The notes beneath the pieces were generated by a model, which did not search any database, was not told where the DNA came from, and was given only the letters and a program-made list of their open reading frames with translations. Made by a program: the position numbers and the translations under genes. From positions 1-64,000 of the forward strand of contig NZ_JPMI01000276.1 in the NCBI RefSeq assembly GCF_000733295.1: a DNA stretch of 64,000 nt. The letters run 5' to 3'. Every line of letters starts with the position of its first letter. Positions within the stretch are counted from its first letter, which is position 1. Shown here in pieces: positions 16,110 to 24,817 of this stretch. Source of the DNA: Archangium violaceum Cb vi76 (GTDB lineage Bacteria; Myxococcota; Myxococcia; Myxococcales; Myxococcaceae).

Positions 16110-17597
16110 TCAGGAGGCCGAGGCCGAGGCCGCGGCGCTCGCGTCGAGGATGGCGCTGAGCTGCTTGGACAACTGGGAGAGCTGGTTGGCCGTCTGAAGC
16201 GTCTGCGCGGAGGTGGACTCGGCCTGACGCGCCGTCTGCGCCACCTCGAGGATGGCGGTGTTCACCTGCTCCACCGCCGTCGTCTGCTGCTGGGTGCTCA
16301 GCTCGATCTCCCGCGCCACGTCCAGGTTGGCGCGCACCAGCTCCACGATGCGGCGGAAGTTGCCGGCCACCTCGCCGAACTGCTTCGCGCTGCTCTGCAC
16401 CGCCTTGGAGCCATCCTCGGTGGCCATGATGGTGGTGTTGGAGGCGGCGCGGATCTCATCGATGAGCACGCGGATGTCCTTGGTGGCCCCACCCACGCGA
16501 TCCGCCAGCTTGCGGATTTCATCGGCCACCACGGCGAACCGCTTGCCGTGCTCCCCTGCCCCGGCGCTCTCGATGGTGGCGTTGATGGCGAGGATGTTCG
16601 TCTGCTCGGCCAGCTCGTTGATGATGTCCAGGATGCCGCCGATCTCCTGCGAGCGCTTGCCGAGCTCCAGCATGTGATTGACGATGGAGTCCACCTGGCG
16701 GCTCACCACGTCGATGGCCTCCTGGGCGCGCAGCACCGTGTCGTTGCCGGTGCGGGCGGCGCCGGCCGTGTCATCCGCCACGCGGGCCACCTGCTGGGCG
16801 CTACCGGCGATCTGCCTCGAGGTGGACAGCAGCTCCTTGACGGTGGTGGAGATCTCCGTGGTGGCCGAGGCCTGCTCGCGCGCACCGCTGACCTGCTGCG
16901 AGGCCGCCGAATGGAGATCGGCCGAGGAACCCTGCACCTGCGTGATGGCGGTGGACAGCCGGCGCTCCAGGCTCCTGCCGATGAGCGCGGCGATCCCCAT
17001 GCAGATGACCAGGAGCCCGATGCCGTCGATCCAATAGAACTTGTCGAGGCCCACCAGCTCCTCGATCTGCTTCGCGTCCCGCGCCGCGAGCAGCTGCTCC
17101 TCGTGCTGGCGCAGATCCGAGAAGGCCGTGCGGAGGTTGCCCATCAGCCGCGCGCTCTCGCCTGCGTTGAGGCGGGCCACGGCGACGTCGAGCCCCTGGG
17201 CGCGGCGCACCTCGATGTTGCCACGCACGCTGTTGAGCTTCTGCTCGAGGGCGGACGTGAAGGACTCCAGGAGCCGCAACCGCTCGGCGTCGCCGGCCAG
17301 CAACTGGCGCAGCCGCTCGAGCTCCTTGCTCAAGCTCCCCTGGGCCTGACGAAAGGAATCGAGGGTGGTCTCGTTACCCGAGAGGATGTAGTCGCGGTGG
17401 CCCGCGTCCGCGTCCTTGACGAGGGAGAAGACGCGCTCGATGTGGGCGAGCGACTCGTAGCTCTGCAGCACGAGCGCATTGGCGTCCATCACCGTCTGGT
17501 TGCCCTTGCGCGTCAGGACGATGAAGCTCCCGATCATCGCCGACATCAGGAGCAAACCCGCGAGGAACTGCCTCCCCACTGTCCATCTCGAAAACAT
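16110..17597 (-). CDS. Methyl-accepting chemotaxis protein with CHASE3-type sensor and no clear HAMP
   Basis: 495 residues. TM1 at ~10-30, an all-helical periplasmic sensor (~31-186) of CHASE3 type (SYESLAHIERVFSLVKDADAGHRDYILSG), and TM2 at ~188-208. The cytoplasmic coiled coil follows TM2 almost directly, so a full HAMP relay is not evident. The conserved hairpin tip is present (ELAEQTNILAINATIESAGAGE). It ends in an Ala/Ser tail with no CheB/CheR pentapeptide. The start is ATG 17597 with a GAGGAG ribosome site; an in-frame extension upstream lacks one. Signals to a CheA/CheW pathway encoded elsewhere. Confidence 0.9.
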   Translation of the reverse strand: MFSRWTVGRQFLAGLLLMSAMIGSFIVLTRKGNQTVMDANALVLQSYESLAHIERVFSLVKDADAGHRDYILSGNETTLDSFRQAQGSLSKELERLRQLLAGDAERLRLLESFTSALEQKLNSVRGNIEVRRAQGLDVAVARLNAGESARLMGNLRTAFSDLRQHEEQLLAARDAKQIEELVGLDKFYWIDGIGLLVICMGIAALIGRSLERRLSTAITQVQGSSADLHSAASQQVSGAREQASATTEISTTVKELLSTSRQIAGSAQQVARVADDTAGAARTGNDTVLRAQEAIDVVSRQVDSIVNHMLELGKRSQEIGGILDIINELAEQTNILAINATIESAGAGEHGKRFAVVADEIRKLADRVGGATKDIRVLIDEIRAASNTTIMATEDGSKAVQSSAKQFGEVAGNFRRIVELVRANLDVAREIELSTQQQTTAVEQVNTAILEVAQTARQAESTSAQTLQTANQLSQLSKQLSAILDASAAASASAS

Positions 17598-17835
17598 CGT
17601 CTCGTCTCCTCGGCCAGGGAAGCGGAGGCCCCCGCGGCAACGCGCCCCGAGTCTATGCCAATCGCGGGATTTCGGCGCGCCGGTTGGGAAAAAGAGAAGG
17701 ACGGGGCCCCAGCCCGTGGACCAGGGGAACCCCACCCGCGGTGGCACCCGCCTTCCGAGGAATCGCGAGTGAATCCGGGCACTTCGGGAGTAAGGAGGCG
17801 ACCCTCCGGCCGCTGCCCGGCTCGGGGGCCTGGGC

Positions 17836-18657
17836 TCAGGTGGCGGGGACCTGGGCTCCGTTGCGCGGGACGGTGGCGATGAGGGCCCGGAGCGTGTCGA
17901 TCTCCTCCTCGCCGAGGGCCGGGTGCCACACGTCCATGATGAAGCAGATGCGGGTCTGGGTGCTCCTGTTCCAGGCCTCGTGGAGGAAGGTGTCATCGAA
18001 GACGACGCAGCGGCCCTCGGTCCACTGGCGCTCCTCGCCGCCGACGCGGATGCCACAGTCCGGCGGGATGATGACGGCCATGTGGATGGTCAGCTTGCAG
18101 TTGGTCGCGTCATGGTGTGGCGGCAACACGGTGCCGGGCTTGAGGACGGAGAAGAACGCCTCGCCATCGGACATGAGCAGGGGGGCCAGCGAGTCCAGGG
18201 CGCGGGCCGTCTCCGGGCACGCCCGGAGGTTGCGCGCGTTGAGCTTGCCCTCCTTCCGGAGGAACAGGGCCATCCACTGGCTGTCGTCCTGGAGCGTGTA
18301 GAACTTCTCGTGCCTGCCCGGCATGTAGGTGGCGAGGTGGCTCCGCTCGGTGCTGGCGCGCAGGTACTCCTCGCGCATGACGGACGAGATGGCCTCGAGC
18401 GTGCGTGTCGCCTGCTTCAGGGAGGGGTACTCGTCCGGCGAGTACCACGGGCGGGTGGGCAGGCCCGGGATGTAGAGGAGCTCGGGCCGCTGGAGCGGAT
18501 GCGGGTACCGCGGCTCCTTCTCGCCGAAGGCGATCCGCAGGCCCTCGAGGATGCGGTGGAGCTTCGCCTCTCCGTGCTTCGCGATGCACTCACCGAGGAC
18601 GGACTGGACCTTCTCGGCGGCCGAGGGAGAAAGGAGCTCGGGGATGTCGATGGCCAT
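17836..18657 (-). CDS. Aspartyl/asparaginyl beta-hydroxylase-family dioxygenase
   Basis: 273 residues of the Fe(II)/2-oxoglutarate-dependent AspH/LpxO-like group. The double-stranded beta-helix core shows LKPGTVLPPHHDATNCKL with His and downstream Asp, then GRCVVFDDTFLHEAWN with the second metal His, and TRICFIMDVWHP where Arg would bind 2-oxoglutarate. Residues 1-110 are a helical N-terminal extension. Start ATG 18657 after GAGAGACACC. Substrates in this family include Asp/Asn residues of proteins and lipid A acyl chains; which applies is not visible. It is not the SyrP/TauD type normally used for beta-hydroxy-Asp in NRPS pathways. Confidence 0.85.
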   Translation of the reverse strand: MAIDIPELLSPSAAEKVQSVLGECIAKHGEAKLHRILEGLRIAFGEKEPRYPHPLQRPELLYIPGLPTRPWYSPDEYPSLKQATRTLEAISSVMREEYLRASTERSHLATYMPGRHEKFYTLQDDSQWMALFLRKEGKLNARNLRACPETARALDSLAPLLMSDGEAFFSVLKPGTVLPPHHDATNCKLTIHMAVIIPPDCGIRVGGEERQWTEGRCVVFDDTFLHEAWNRSTQTRICFIMDVWHPALGEEEIDTLRALIATVPRNGAQVPAT

Positions 18658-18867
18658 GGTGTCTCTCACGCGCGCTCGGACAGGTGAGCGCGGATGGGCC
18701 GCCAGGCGGTGGCGGTGGGGGGAACGGCATGGGGATTTTCGGGTGGGGGGCTGACATCCTCGAGGTGCGGGCCGTCGTCGAGGAGGATGGGCTTGCCTGG
18801 CGCCGGTGTCCCTGCTCTCGTCGCGCTGGCGGCGGCCCGGCTCGGGCCGCGCCCCCCGAGGCCCACC

Positions 18868-19764
18868 ATGTCCCCCCTGCCCGAGGAGTTCACGCTGCGC
18901 CCGGTCTCACGGGAGCAAGTGGCGACGGTGCTCGCGCCCTTTCTCGCGCGGCTCAACCGCGAGCCCGAGCGGCACATCGGCTACTGCGACGACACGCCGG
19001 AGATGATGGGGGACACGCTGGCGCGGCTGAGCCCGGCGCCGGTGGACACGTTCCGGCTGGCGTTCGAGGGCGAGCGGCTGGTGGGGGCGTTCGGCTTCGA
19101 CACGGACGCGAGGCTCGGCAGGGCGTGGCTTTTCGGACCGCAGGTGGAGCACGAGGCATGGCACGCGGTGGCGGATGCGCTCTTCGCCGCGGTGTGCCCG
19201 CTGCTCCCCGAGCACGTGCGGGAGCTGGAGCTGTACTACGACGTTCGCAACACACGCTGTCACGAGGCGGCGGTGCGCTGGGGCTTCACCTCGGCGGGGG
19301 ATTCCTATGTCCTGCGTTTCGAGCGGGGCGGCATGACGGAGGTGCCGCATGAGACGGCGGAGTCACTCACGCCGGCCCACCATGAGGCGCTGAAGGAGCT
19401 CCATCATGAGCTGTGGCCCGTCTCCTGGCTGACGGGCGAGCAGTTGCTGGAGAAGCAGGACGAGAACCATCGGCTGCTGGTGCTCACGGAAGGGCCGGAG
19501 CTGCTCGGGTACGTCTTCGCGAAGGTGCAGCCGGAGTTTGGCGAGGGCTTCATCGAGCACGTCGCCGTCGCGGAGCGGGCGCGCGGCCGGGGCCTGGGGA
19601 GGAAGCTGGTGGCGGCGGCGCTGCGGTGGATGTTCTCCTGGGACGAGGTGAAGGTGACGCACCTCGTCGCCCGAGCGGAGAATGAGCCCGCGGTGCGGCT
19701 GTACCGGGGGCTCGGGTATCAGGTGCTCCACCCCATGCGCGCCGCCCGCCGTCCGATCGGGTAA
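18868..19764 (+). CDS. Tandem GNAT-domain acetyltransferase
   Basis: 298 residues. The C-terminal GNAT domain is complete: EHVAVAERARGRGLGRKLVAAALRWM includes the acetyl-CoA loop RGRGLGRKL, followed by ARAENEPAVRLYRGLGYQVLHPM. The N-terminal half (~1-150) has the same order of strands but no intact acetyl-CoA loop, so it is probably a degenerate GNAT domain, as in two-domain acetyltransferases. The start is ATG 18868; the longer open frame from 18694 encodes an atypical sequence. Possibly co-transcribed with the following gene, 24 bp away. Confidence 0.82.
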   Translation: MSPLPEEFTLRPVSREQVATVLAPFLARLNREPERHIGYCDDTPEMMGDTLARLSPAPVDTFRLAFEGERLVGAFGFDTDARLGRAWLFGPQVEHEAWHAVADALFAAVCPLLPEHVRELELYYDVRNTRCHEAAVRWGFTSAGDSYVLRFERGGMTEVPHETAESLTPAHHEALKELHHELWPVSWLTGEQLLEKQDENHRLLVLTEGPELLGYVFAKVQPEFGEGFIEHVAVAERARGRGLGRKLVAAALRWMFSWDEVKVTHLVARAENEPAVRLYRGLGYQVLHPMRAARRPIG

Positions 19765-19788
19765 GAAACCGCACTCGAGGAGGCTCGG

Positions 19789-20595
19789 ATGCCGAAAACG
19801 ATGACGCTGTCCCAGGTAATGAAGCAGCTCGAGGAGCAGGGCGACGAAAAGGTGCGCCAGCGCTACGTGCGCGATGGCGCGGGCGACAACGTTTTCGGCG
19901 TGCTGCTCGGAAAGATCCGCGGCCTCGCGGAGGCGCTCGGGACGAACCACGGGCTCGGCCTGGAGCTGTGGGAGACGGGCAACCACGAGGCGCGCATCCT
20001 GGCGTGCATGCTGCTCGATCCCGCGGCGCTCACCGAGAAGGAGGCGCGCGCGCTCCTCGAGCCGCTCTCGAACCCGACCCTGGTCGACGAGCTCGTCGGA
20101 CGGGTGCTCGTGCATGCCCCCGTCGCCGAGGCGCTGCAGGTGCGATGGATGGACGGCGGCAAGGAGCTTCCCCGCCGCGCCGGGTGGAAGATCCTCGCCG
20201 GGCGCATCGCGCGTGGGCTCGCGAAGGACCTCGACGTCCCCGCGACGCTCGCGCGCATCGAGCGTGAGTTGCCGCCCGCACCGTACCGGGTGAAGGAGGG
20301 CATCAACTTCTGTCTCGTCTGGATCGGCCTCCACCTGCCCGAGTACACGGCGGAGGCCATCGCGATCGGCGAGCGCCTCGGCCGGTGGGACCCGCGGCCG
20401 ATCCCGAAGGGCTGCACGTCGAGCTACGCGCCGGAGTGGATCGCGGCGTCGCTCGCGCTGCGTCGAGGCGAGAAGACCGAGGCACGAAAGACGATGGAGG
20501 CGGCCGCGAAATCGAAGGCCGCGAAGCCGAAGGCCACTCCAGCCAGGAAGAAGAGCGCAGGGAAGAAGCCGGCTGCCCCGAAGCGGGCGCGCTGA
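19789..20595 (+). CDS. AlkD-like DNA-alkylation-repair family protein
   Basis: 268 residues of helical repeats. Residues ~20-230 have the HEAT-like pattern of the AlkC/AlkD family (ELWETGNHEARILACMLLD, LPRRAGWKILAGRIARGL, VKEGINFCLVWIG), which bind alkylated DNA without base flipping. The C-terminal ~35 residues are a Lys/Ala/Pro-rich tail, a likely DNA-contacting extension. ATG 19789 is preceded by GAGGAGG. Glycosylase activity is not certain, since many relatives lack the catalytic Asp. Confidence 0.8.
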   Translation: MPKTMTLSQVMKQLEEQGDEKVRQRYVRDGAGDNVFGVLLGKIRGLAEALGTNHGLGLELWETGNHEARILACMLLDPAALTEKEARALLEPLSNPTLVDELVGRVLVHAPVAEALQVRWMDGGKELPRRAGWKILAGRIARGLAKDLDVPATLARIERELPPAPYRVKEGINFCLVWIGLHLPEYTAEAIAIGERLGRWDPRPIPKGCTSSYAPEWIAASLALRRGEKTEARKTMEAAAKSKAAKPKATPARKKSAGKKPAAPKRAR

Positions 20596-20771
20596 CATCG
20601 CGTGCCGGGCTCGGCAGGACGGTGGGCCCTCCCGTCCTAGCACCAGGGGATGTGTATGGCTTTGCCGTGCTGCTCTACGAAGTGAAGGAGCAGCATCTGT
20701 ATCCTATGCGCCCCCATGGCCAGCCTCGAGGACAGTGCTGCCACGAGAGGGCCACGCCTAACATCTCGTTG

Positions 20772-20798
20772 CGATGCGATTCGGAATGATTCGCATCG
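20772..20798. promoter_or_regulatory. Inverted repeat upstream of the RiPP-like operon
   Basis: CGATGCGA at 20772-20779 pairs exactly with 20791-20798 across an 11-base spacer, about 60 bases before the precursor start. It lies in a 264-bp gap with no gene and is the best candidate operator or leader hairpin for the operon. Confidence 0.4.
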
Positions 20799-20859
20799 GG
20801 GGCGGGGTGCGCTACGGCATTTGCAAAATCCACATCAGTTCTTTCTTGGAGAGACTTCA

Positions 20860-21027
20860 ATGCTGAACCTTTCGAACATTCTCGATGAGTTGAGCGAAGA
20901 GCAGATGGATCGCGTCCTCGAGTTCAAGGCCGGCTGGAAGAAGTCGCACAGCAAGAGCAAGAGTAAAAGCAAGAGTAAGAGTAAGAGCAAGAGTAAGAGC
21001 AAGAGCCATACCTGTAGGTCCAGGTAG
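20860..21027 (+). CDS. Candidate RiPP precursor peptide with (Ser-Lys)n core
   Basis: 55 residues, start ATG 20860 after GGAGAG. Residues 1-~26 are an amphipathic, acidic leader-like helix (LSNILDELSEEQMDRVLEF). Residues ~27-55 are a strongly basic segment of about ten Ser-Lys units ending HTCRSR, with one Cys. The composition is unlike any house-keeping small protein. It stands first in an operon with a PqqD-kinase fusion, a C39-peptidase ABC exporter and an HlyD adaptor, the arrangement of bacteriocin/RiPP export loci. C39 peptidases cut after GG-type sites; the nearest match is KAG at residues 23-25, with hydrophobic residues at the expected -4 and -7 positions, a weak fit. Function as a precursor is inferred. 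Confidence 0.75.
   Translation: MLNLSNILDELSEEQMDRVLEFKAGWKKSHSKSKSKSKSKSKSKSKSKSHTCRSR
20953..21006 (+). repeat. Nine-unit AAGAGY hexanucleotide tandem repeat inside the precursor gene
   Basis: Nine consecutive 6-base units (AAGAGC or AAGAGT, one AAAAGC) encode the Lys-Ser tract. Units stay in frame, so slippage would change core length by dipeptides without breaking the gene. Confidence 0.9.
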
Positions 21028-21030
21028 AGC

Positions 21031-21054
21031 GGGCTGAAGAACAGGATTCAGCCC
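21031..21054 (+). terminator. Hairpin between precursor and kinase genes, likely attenuator
   Basis: GGGCTGAA (21031-21038) pairs perfectly with TTCAGCCC (21047-21054) around an 8-base loop, four bases after the precursor stop. There is no T run, so partial termination or mRNA 3'-end protection is more likely than full termination, as often seen between a precursor and its processing genes. Confidence 0.55.
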
Positions 21055-21080
21055 TGGCGCACCACGCCCCTGTCTCGGTC

Positions 21081-22331
21081 ATGACTCGGCAACGTCTCTA
21101 TGTGTTTCCGGAGTACTTCGAGCTCCTCCCCTGGAGTGAGGGCGAGGGCTCGAGTCTCCTCGGTGACTCGGAAGCGAGCGCCCGTGCGAGGAGCGGCGAG
21201 CGCTTCATGGTGGTGGACACGCGCGATGACCAACACTGCTATCTGATCAACCCGGTCATCAAGAGCTACCTGGAGCTGTTCAGGGAGCCGCGGACAGAGG
21301 CGGAGGCGCTGGAGGAACTGGCGCGCCAGGCGGAGTGTCCGCCGGAGGCCATCGCCGCCACGGTGCGGACCTTCTTCCAGCGCATGCGGCGCGCCGGCCT
21401 GCTGCGCTCCGCGGGGGCGGACCTCCAGGAGGAATCCATCTTGGCGCTCACCCCCGGGCAAGTGCTCGGTGAGTACCGCGTCGGAGAGCTGATCGTGGAG
21501 AAGCCAGACGTGGCGCTCCATCTCGCGCGGAAGGTGGACACCGGGACGCTCGTGGTGCTCAAGGTCTTCATCCTGCGGGGGCCCAGGGCGAGCGATGAGC
21601 GCAAGCTCTTCGAGCGGGAGTTCTCCCTCATGGCCGGGCTGGCCCCGCATGAGAACGTCTGTCACCTGCTGGCCTTCCACCCCGGGGAGCCCTGCTACGC
21701 CGCGCTGGAGTACGCCGGCAGCACTCCGATTCGTCACTCCATGGCGGAGGCCTTTCTGCCCCTGCCGGAGCGGGTGCGCATCGGCGCCGAGGCGCTCGCC
21801 GCGCTCGCCCACTTGCACCACCACGGCCTGCTGCACGGCGATGTCCACTCGCGCAACTTCATGCTGACGGACGAGCACCGGGTGAAGCTCATCGACTTCG
21901 GCCTCTCGCGGCGCAGCGGCGACGCCGCGGAGGAGGCCTCCGTCCCCCACGGCGGCCTTCCCACCTTCATGCCCCCCGAGCGCATCGAGCCCGGCTCGCT
22001 CCGCATCAGCAGCCGCCCGGGAGACATGCGCTCGGAGGTGTTCCAACTGGGAGTGTTGCTCCACGAAATCCTCACGGGCCACGAGCCCTTCTCCAAGGGA
22101 GTGCTGTGGAGGACCCTGGCGCGGGCCATCCGCGGCCAGCCCGCCCCTCGCGCGGTGCGGACTCCCGAGGGTGAGCGCATCCCGGAGCCCCTCGCCGACG
22201 TCATCGGGCGCGCCCTCGCCAAGGCCCCGGAGGAGCGCTTCCCTCGCGCCGTGGAGATGCTGGAGGCCTGGCGTGCGGCCTGGCGGCGCGGCGCGCGGCC
22301 CGCCCGGGCCGGGGAGCGTGTCAGCCCATGA
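21081..22331 (+). CDS. PqqD-like (RRE) domain fused to a Ser/Thr-type protein kinase
   Basis: 416 residues. Residues ~38-108 resemble PqqD, the RiPP recognition element that binds leader peptides (CYLINPVIKSYLELF, then a winged helix ending RRAGLL). Residues ~128-395 are a protein kinase fold: Lys161 in VVLKVF, catalytic loop HGDVHSRN (Asp254, Asn259) and DFG at 272-274, so catalysis should be intact. The glycine loop is degenerate (YRVGELIVEKPDVAL). The C-terminal lobe has a normal GVLLHEILTGHEPF segment. No lyase or cyclase domain as in LanKC enzymes. Likely recruits the adjacent precursor and phosphorylates its Ser residues. The stop overlaps the next ATG by ATGA. Confidence 0.87.
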   Translation: MTRQRLYVFPEYFELLPWSEGEGSSLLGDSEASARARSGERFMVVDTRDDQHCYLINPVIKSYLELFREPRTEAEALEELARQAECPPEAIAATVRTFFQRMRRAGLLRSAGADLQEESILALTPGQVLGEYRVGELIVEKPDVALHLARKVDTGTLVVLKVFILRGPRASDERKLFEREFSLMAGLAPHENVCHLLAFHPGEPCYAALEYAGSTPIRHSMAEAFLPLPERVRIGAEALAALAHLHHHGLLHGDVHSRNFMLTDEHRVKLIDFGLSRRSGDAAEEASVPHGGLPTFMPPERIEPGSLRISSRPGDMRSEVFQLGVLLHEILTGHEPFSKGVLWRTLARAIRGQPAPRAVRTPEGERIPEPLADVIGRALAKAPEERFPRAVEMLEAWRAAWRRGARPARAGERVSP

Positions 22332-24817
22332 GCCTCGGGGGATGGCTGCGCCGGGCCCGCCCGACGGTGGACTCGCAGCTGAGGAGCAACGACTGCGGAA
22401 TCAGCGCGGTGAAGACGCTCTGCGAGCGGCTCGGGGTCCCCATGAGTCGCGAGGCCATTGCCGCCACCCTCCCCCTGGACGTCGAGGGGCTGCGCCTCGA
22501 CAGCCTCAAGGCGTTTCTCCGGGAGCACGGCTTCGGGGTACGCACGCAACCGCTGGACGTCAATGATGCCGCGGGGCTGGAGAGGAAGCTGAGCGAGCTC
22601 GCCCCGTGTCTGGCCACGGTGCGCATACAGGCCACTGGACTGCTGCACTACGTGGTGGTCGACGGCGTGGAGCAGGGACGGCTGCGCATCCTCAACCCCA
22701 CACACGGGCAGGTGGAGCGCTGGACAGTGGCCGACTTCGTCCGGCGCGCGCACACCGTCCAGGTGCCCCTGACGGAGGAGCTGTGGAACAGCCGCATCCG
22801 GGGCCAGGTGATGCAGGAACTGGAGAGGTACGGACTCCAGCTGGACGCTCCTCCCAGCGAGGCCGAGGTCGCGGCGCTGTACAACAAGCTGCTCTACTTC
22901 AGCTACGTGAAGCAGAACTTCGGGTTGAAGGACGAGGCGGCCGAGCGCGCCTTCCTCGCCGACCTGGTCCACCACCAGCAGCTCTCGTCCGTTCCCCAGC
23001 GCTTCCGCGCGGTGGAGGGCAGTGAGGAGAGGCGGGTGCTGGCGGCGCCCGTGGTGCTCGCGGTGCGGCCACCCGCCTCGAGGGCGGATCGGCAGGTGAC
23101 TGACGAGACGCCGGCCCATCCGATCCGGCGGCTGTTGAAGGAACTCGGCGCGCTGCGCGGTATCTGGTACCTCTTCCTCCTGGCCGCCGTGCTCTCGTCC
23201 GTGACGACGCACACCGCCGTCTTCGTCAATCAGTTGCTCGTTGACGAGATCATCCCTCAGTTCGACTTCGGAGTGCTGGCCACCTTCACCCTGGGCCTGG
23301 GACTCTTCAAGCTGTTCGACCTTCTCCTGTGGGTGTACACCCGGTACGTGTCGGTGCATCTGGGATTGGCGCTGGACCGCTACTTCCTGCTGCGCTTCGG
23401 AGATCGAATCCTGACGGGGAGCATCCAGTACCTGCGCTCCTTCACTCGGGGGGACTTGCTCGAGCGCGTCAGCGACAGCCTCAAGCTCAAGAGCTTCTTC
23501 ACCAGCTACTTCTCACGAATCGTCGTCAACGCCTGCGTCTCGCTCAACGCGCTCGTCGTGCTGTTCGTGCTCAACTGGCGGGCCGCCGCGCTCGTGCTGC
23601 TGACCCTGCTGCTGCTGGGCACCCTCCTCGTGGGGGTGACGCCGGTGCTGCGGCGGCTGGAGAGCGAGCGCTTCCGGAACAAGGCCGACCTGCTCTCCTG
23701 CATGATGGAAGGAATGGAGGGGGTACAGCCCATCCGGGCCTTCAACCTGGAGGCGCACTTCAACGCGCAGCTGGGGGCCCAGGCGGGGCGCTACCTGGAG
23801 ACGCAGCGCAAGGGGAAGCTGCTCGATCTCGCCAGCACCACGGCCGTCTCCCTCGTCACCACGACCGCCTCGATGCTGCTCATCCTGCTGTGCGCCCGTG
23901 GGCTGATTGCCCAGCAGACGATCACGCTCGGACAGCTCCTCACCTTCATCGCCCTGTCGTCGAAGATCTTCTCCTCCTTCACCACGCTGCTCGAGGAGAA
24001 CCTCTCCCTGCAGGAGAACCTCGTGATTCTGAGGCGCTACTTCGACTTCGGCGAGGGCGGAGCCAGCCGCGCCCCGCACGCGCCGGAGGAGGACGTTCGG
24101 GTGGAGGTACTGGAGGCGCGAGGGCTCACCTACCGCTACCCCTCGGGCCTGGGCGTCCTGGAAGGGGTGGACCTGACGCTGCGCAGGGGGGAGAAGGTGC
24201 TCCTGATGGGGGCCAACGGGAGCGGGAAGTCCACCCTGGTGCGAGTGCTGGCCGGGCTCCAGCAGCCCTCCAGTGGGACGGTGCTGGTCAACGACGTCGC
24301 GCGTGAGCTCCTCGGCCAGCGAGCGCTGCGGCGCCGGGTGGTGCTGGTCTCGGCGGAGGACACCCTCTTCAACGAGACGCTGCGCTTCAACATCACCTTC
24401 GGCCGGCGCCACAGCACGCGGCGCATCGTGGAGCTGGCGAAGCGAATCGGCTTCTACGACTGCATCGTCCAGCACGCGGATCACCTGGAGCGGCTCATCG
24501 AGGAAGGGGGGCGCAACCTGTCCACCGGCCAGCGGCGCAAGGTGCTGGTGCTGCGCGCCCTGCTCTCGGATGCGGACGTCCTGATTTTCGACGAGATCTT
24601 CCGGGGGATTGACCAGGAGTCGAAGGCCGCCATCGCCAGGCTGCTGGGGGAGATTGGCGATCGAGCGATGCTCTTCATCTCGCACGAGCCCGTGGAGGGG
24701 CTGCACCTGAGCCGCAAGGTCCTGCTGCACGGCGGGCGCATCCAGCAGGTGGGCGGGGACGAGGCAACGGACGGCAAGTCGGCCCGGGAGGTGGCATGGG
24801 TGGCCTCGGCCATATAA
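22328..24817 (+). CDS. Peptidase-containing ABC transporter (C39 leader peptidase, TMD, NBD)
   Basis: 829 residues, a leader-cleaving exporter. Residues ~15-140 are a C39 peptidase: oxyanion Gln17, Cys23 in NDCG, His107 in LLHYVVV; the usual third catalytic Asp is Asn123 (ILNPTHG), as in papain-type triads. A ~110-residue linker precedes the transmembrane domain (~270-560). The ATPase has Walker A GANGSGKST (~629-637), signature LSTGQ (~732) in place of LSGGQ, Walker B VLIFDEIF with the catalytic Glu, and SHEP as H-loop. It probably cleaves and exports the peptide encoded at 20860. It overlaps the HlyD gene downstream by 22 bases. Confidence 0.9.
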   Translation: MSLGGWLRRARPTVDSQLRSNDCGISAVKTLCERLGVPMSREAIAATLPLDVEGLRLDSLKAFLREHGFGVRTQPLDVNDAAGLERKLSELAPCLATVRIQATGLLHYVVVDGVEQGRLRILNPTHGQVERWTVADFVRRAHTVQVPLTEELWNSRIRGQVMQELERYGLQLDAPPSEAEVAALYNKLLYFSYVKQNFGLKDEAAERAFLADLVHHQQLSSVPQRFRAVEGSEERRVLAAPVVLAVRPPASRADRQVTDETPAHPIRRLLKELGALRGIWYLFLLAAVLSSVTTHTAVFVNQLLVDEIIPQFDFGVLATFTLGLGLFKLFDLLLWVYTRYVSVHLGLALDRYFLLRFGDRILTGSIQYLRSFTRGDLLERVSDSLKLKSFFTSYFSRIVVNACVSLNALVVLFVLNWRAAALVLLTLLLLGTLLVGVTPVLRRLESERFRNKADLLSCMMEGMEGVQPIRAFNLEAHFNAQLGAQAGRYLETQRKGKLLDLASTTAVSLVTTTASMLLILLCARGLIAQQTITLGQLLTFIALSSKIFSSFTTLLEENLSLQENLVILRRYFDFGEGGASRAPHAPEEDVRVEVLEARGLTYRYPSGLGVLEGVDLTLRRGEKVLLMGANGSGKSTLVRVLAGLQQPSSGTVLVNDVARELLGQRALRRRVVLVSAEDTLFNETLRFNITFGRRHSTRRIVELAKRIGFYDCIVQHADHLERLIEEGGRNLSTGQRRKVLVLRALLSDADVLIFDEIFRGIDQESKAAIARLLGEIGDRAMLFISHEPVEGLHLSRKVLLHGGRIQQVGGDEATDGKSAREVAWVASAI

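Noticed and set aside
17836-18657. Asp/Asn hydroxylase as a tailoring enzyme for the NRPS Asp module
   Set aside because: It is 10 kb away, in a different transcription unit with many intervening genes, and not of the SyrP/TauD type known for NRPS beta-hydroxylation. Possible but unsupported.
20953-21006. CRISPR-like array
   Set aside because: The repeats are contiguous 6-base units inside a coding frame, without spacers.
20860-22331. Class III lanthipeptide system
   Set aside because: The kinase lacks the lyase and cyclase domains of LanKC, and the precursor has a single Cys, so lanthionine formation is not supported.
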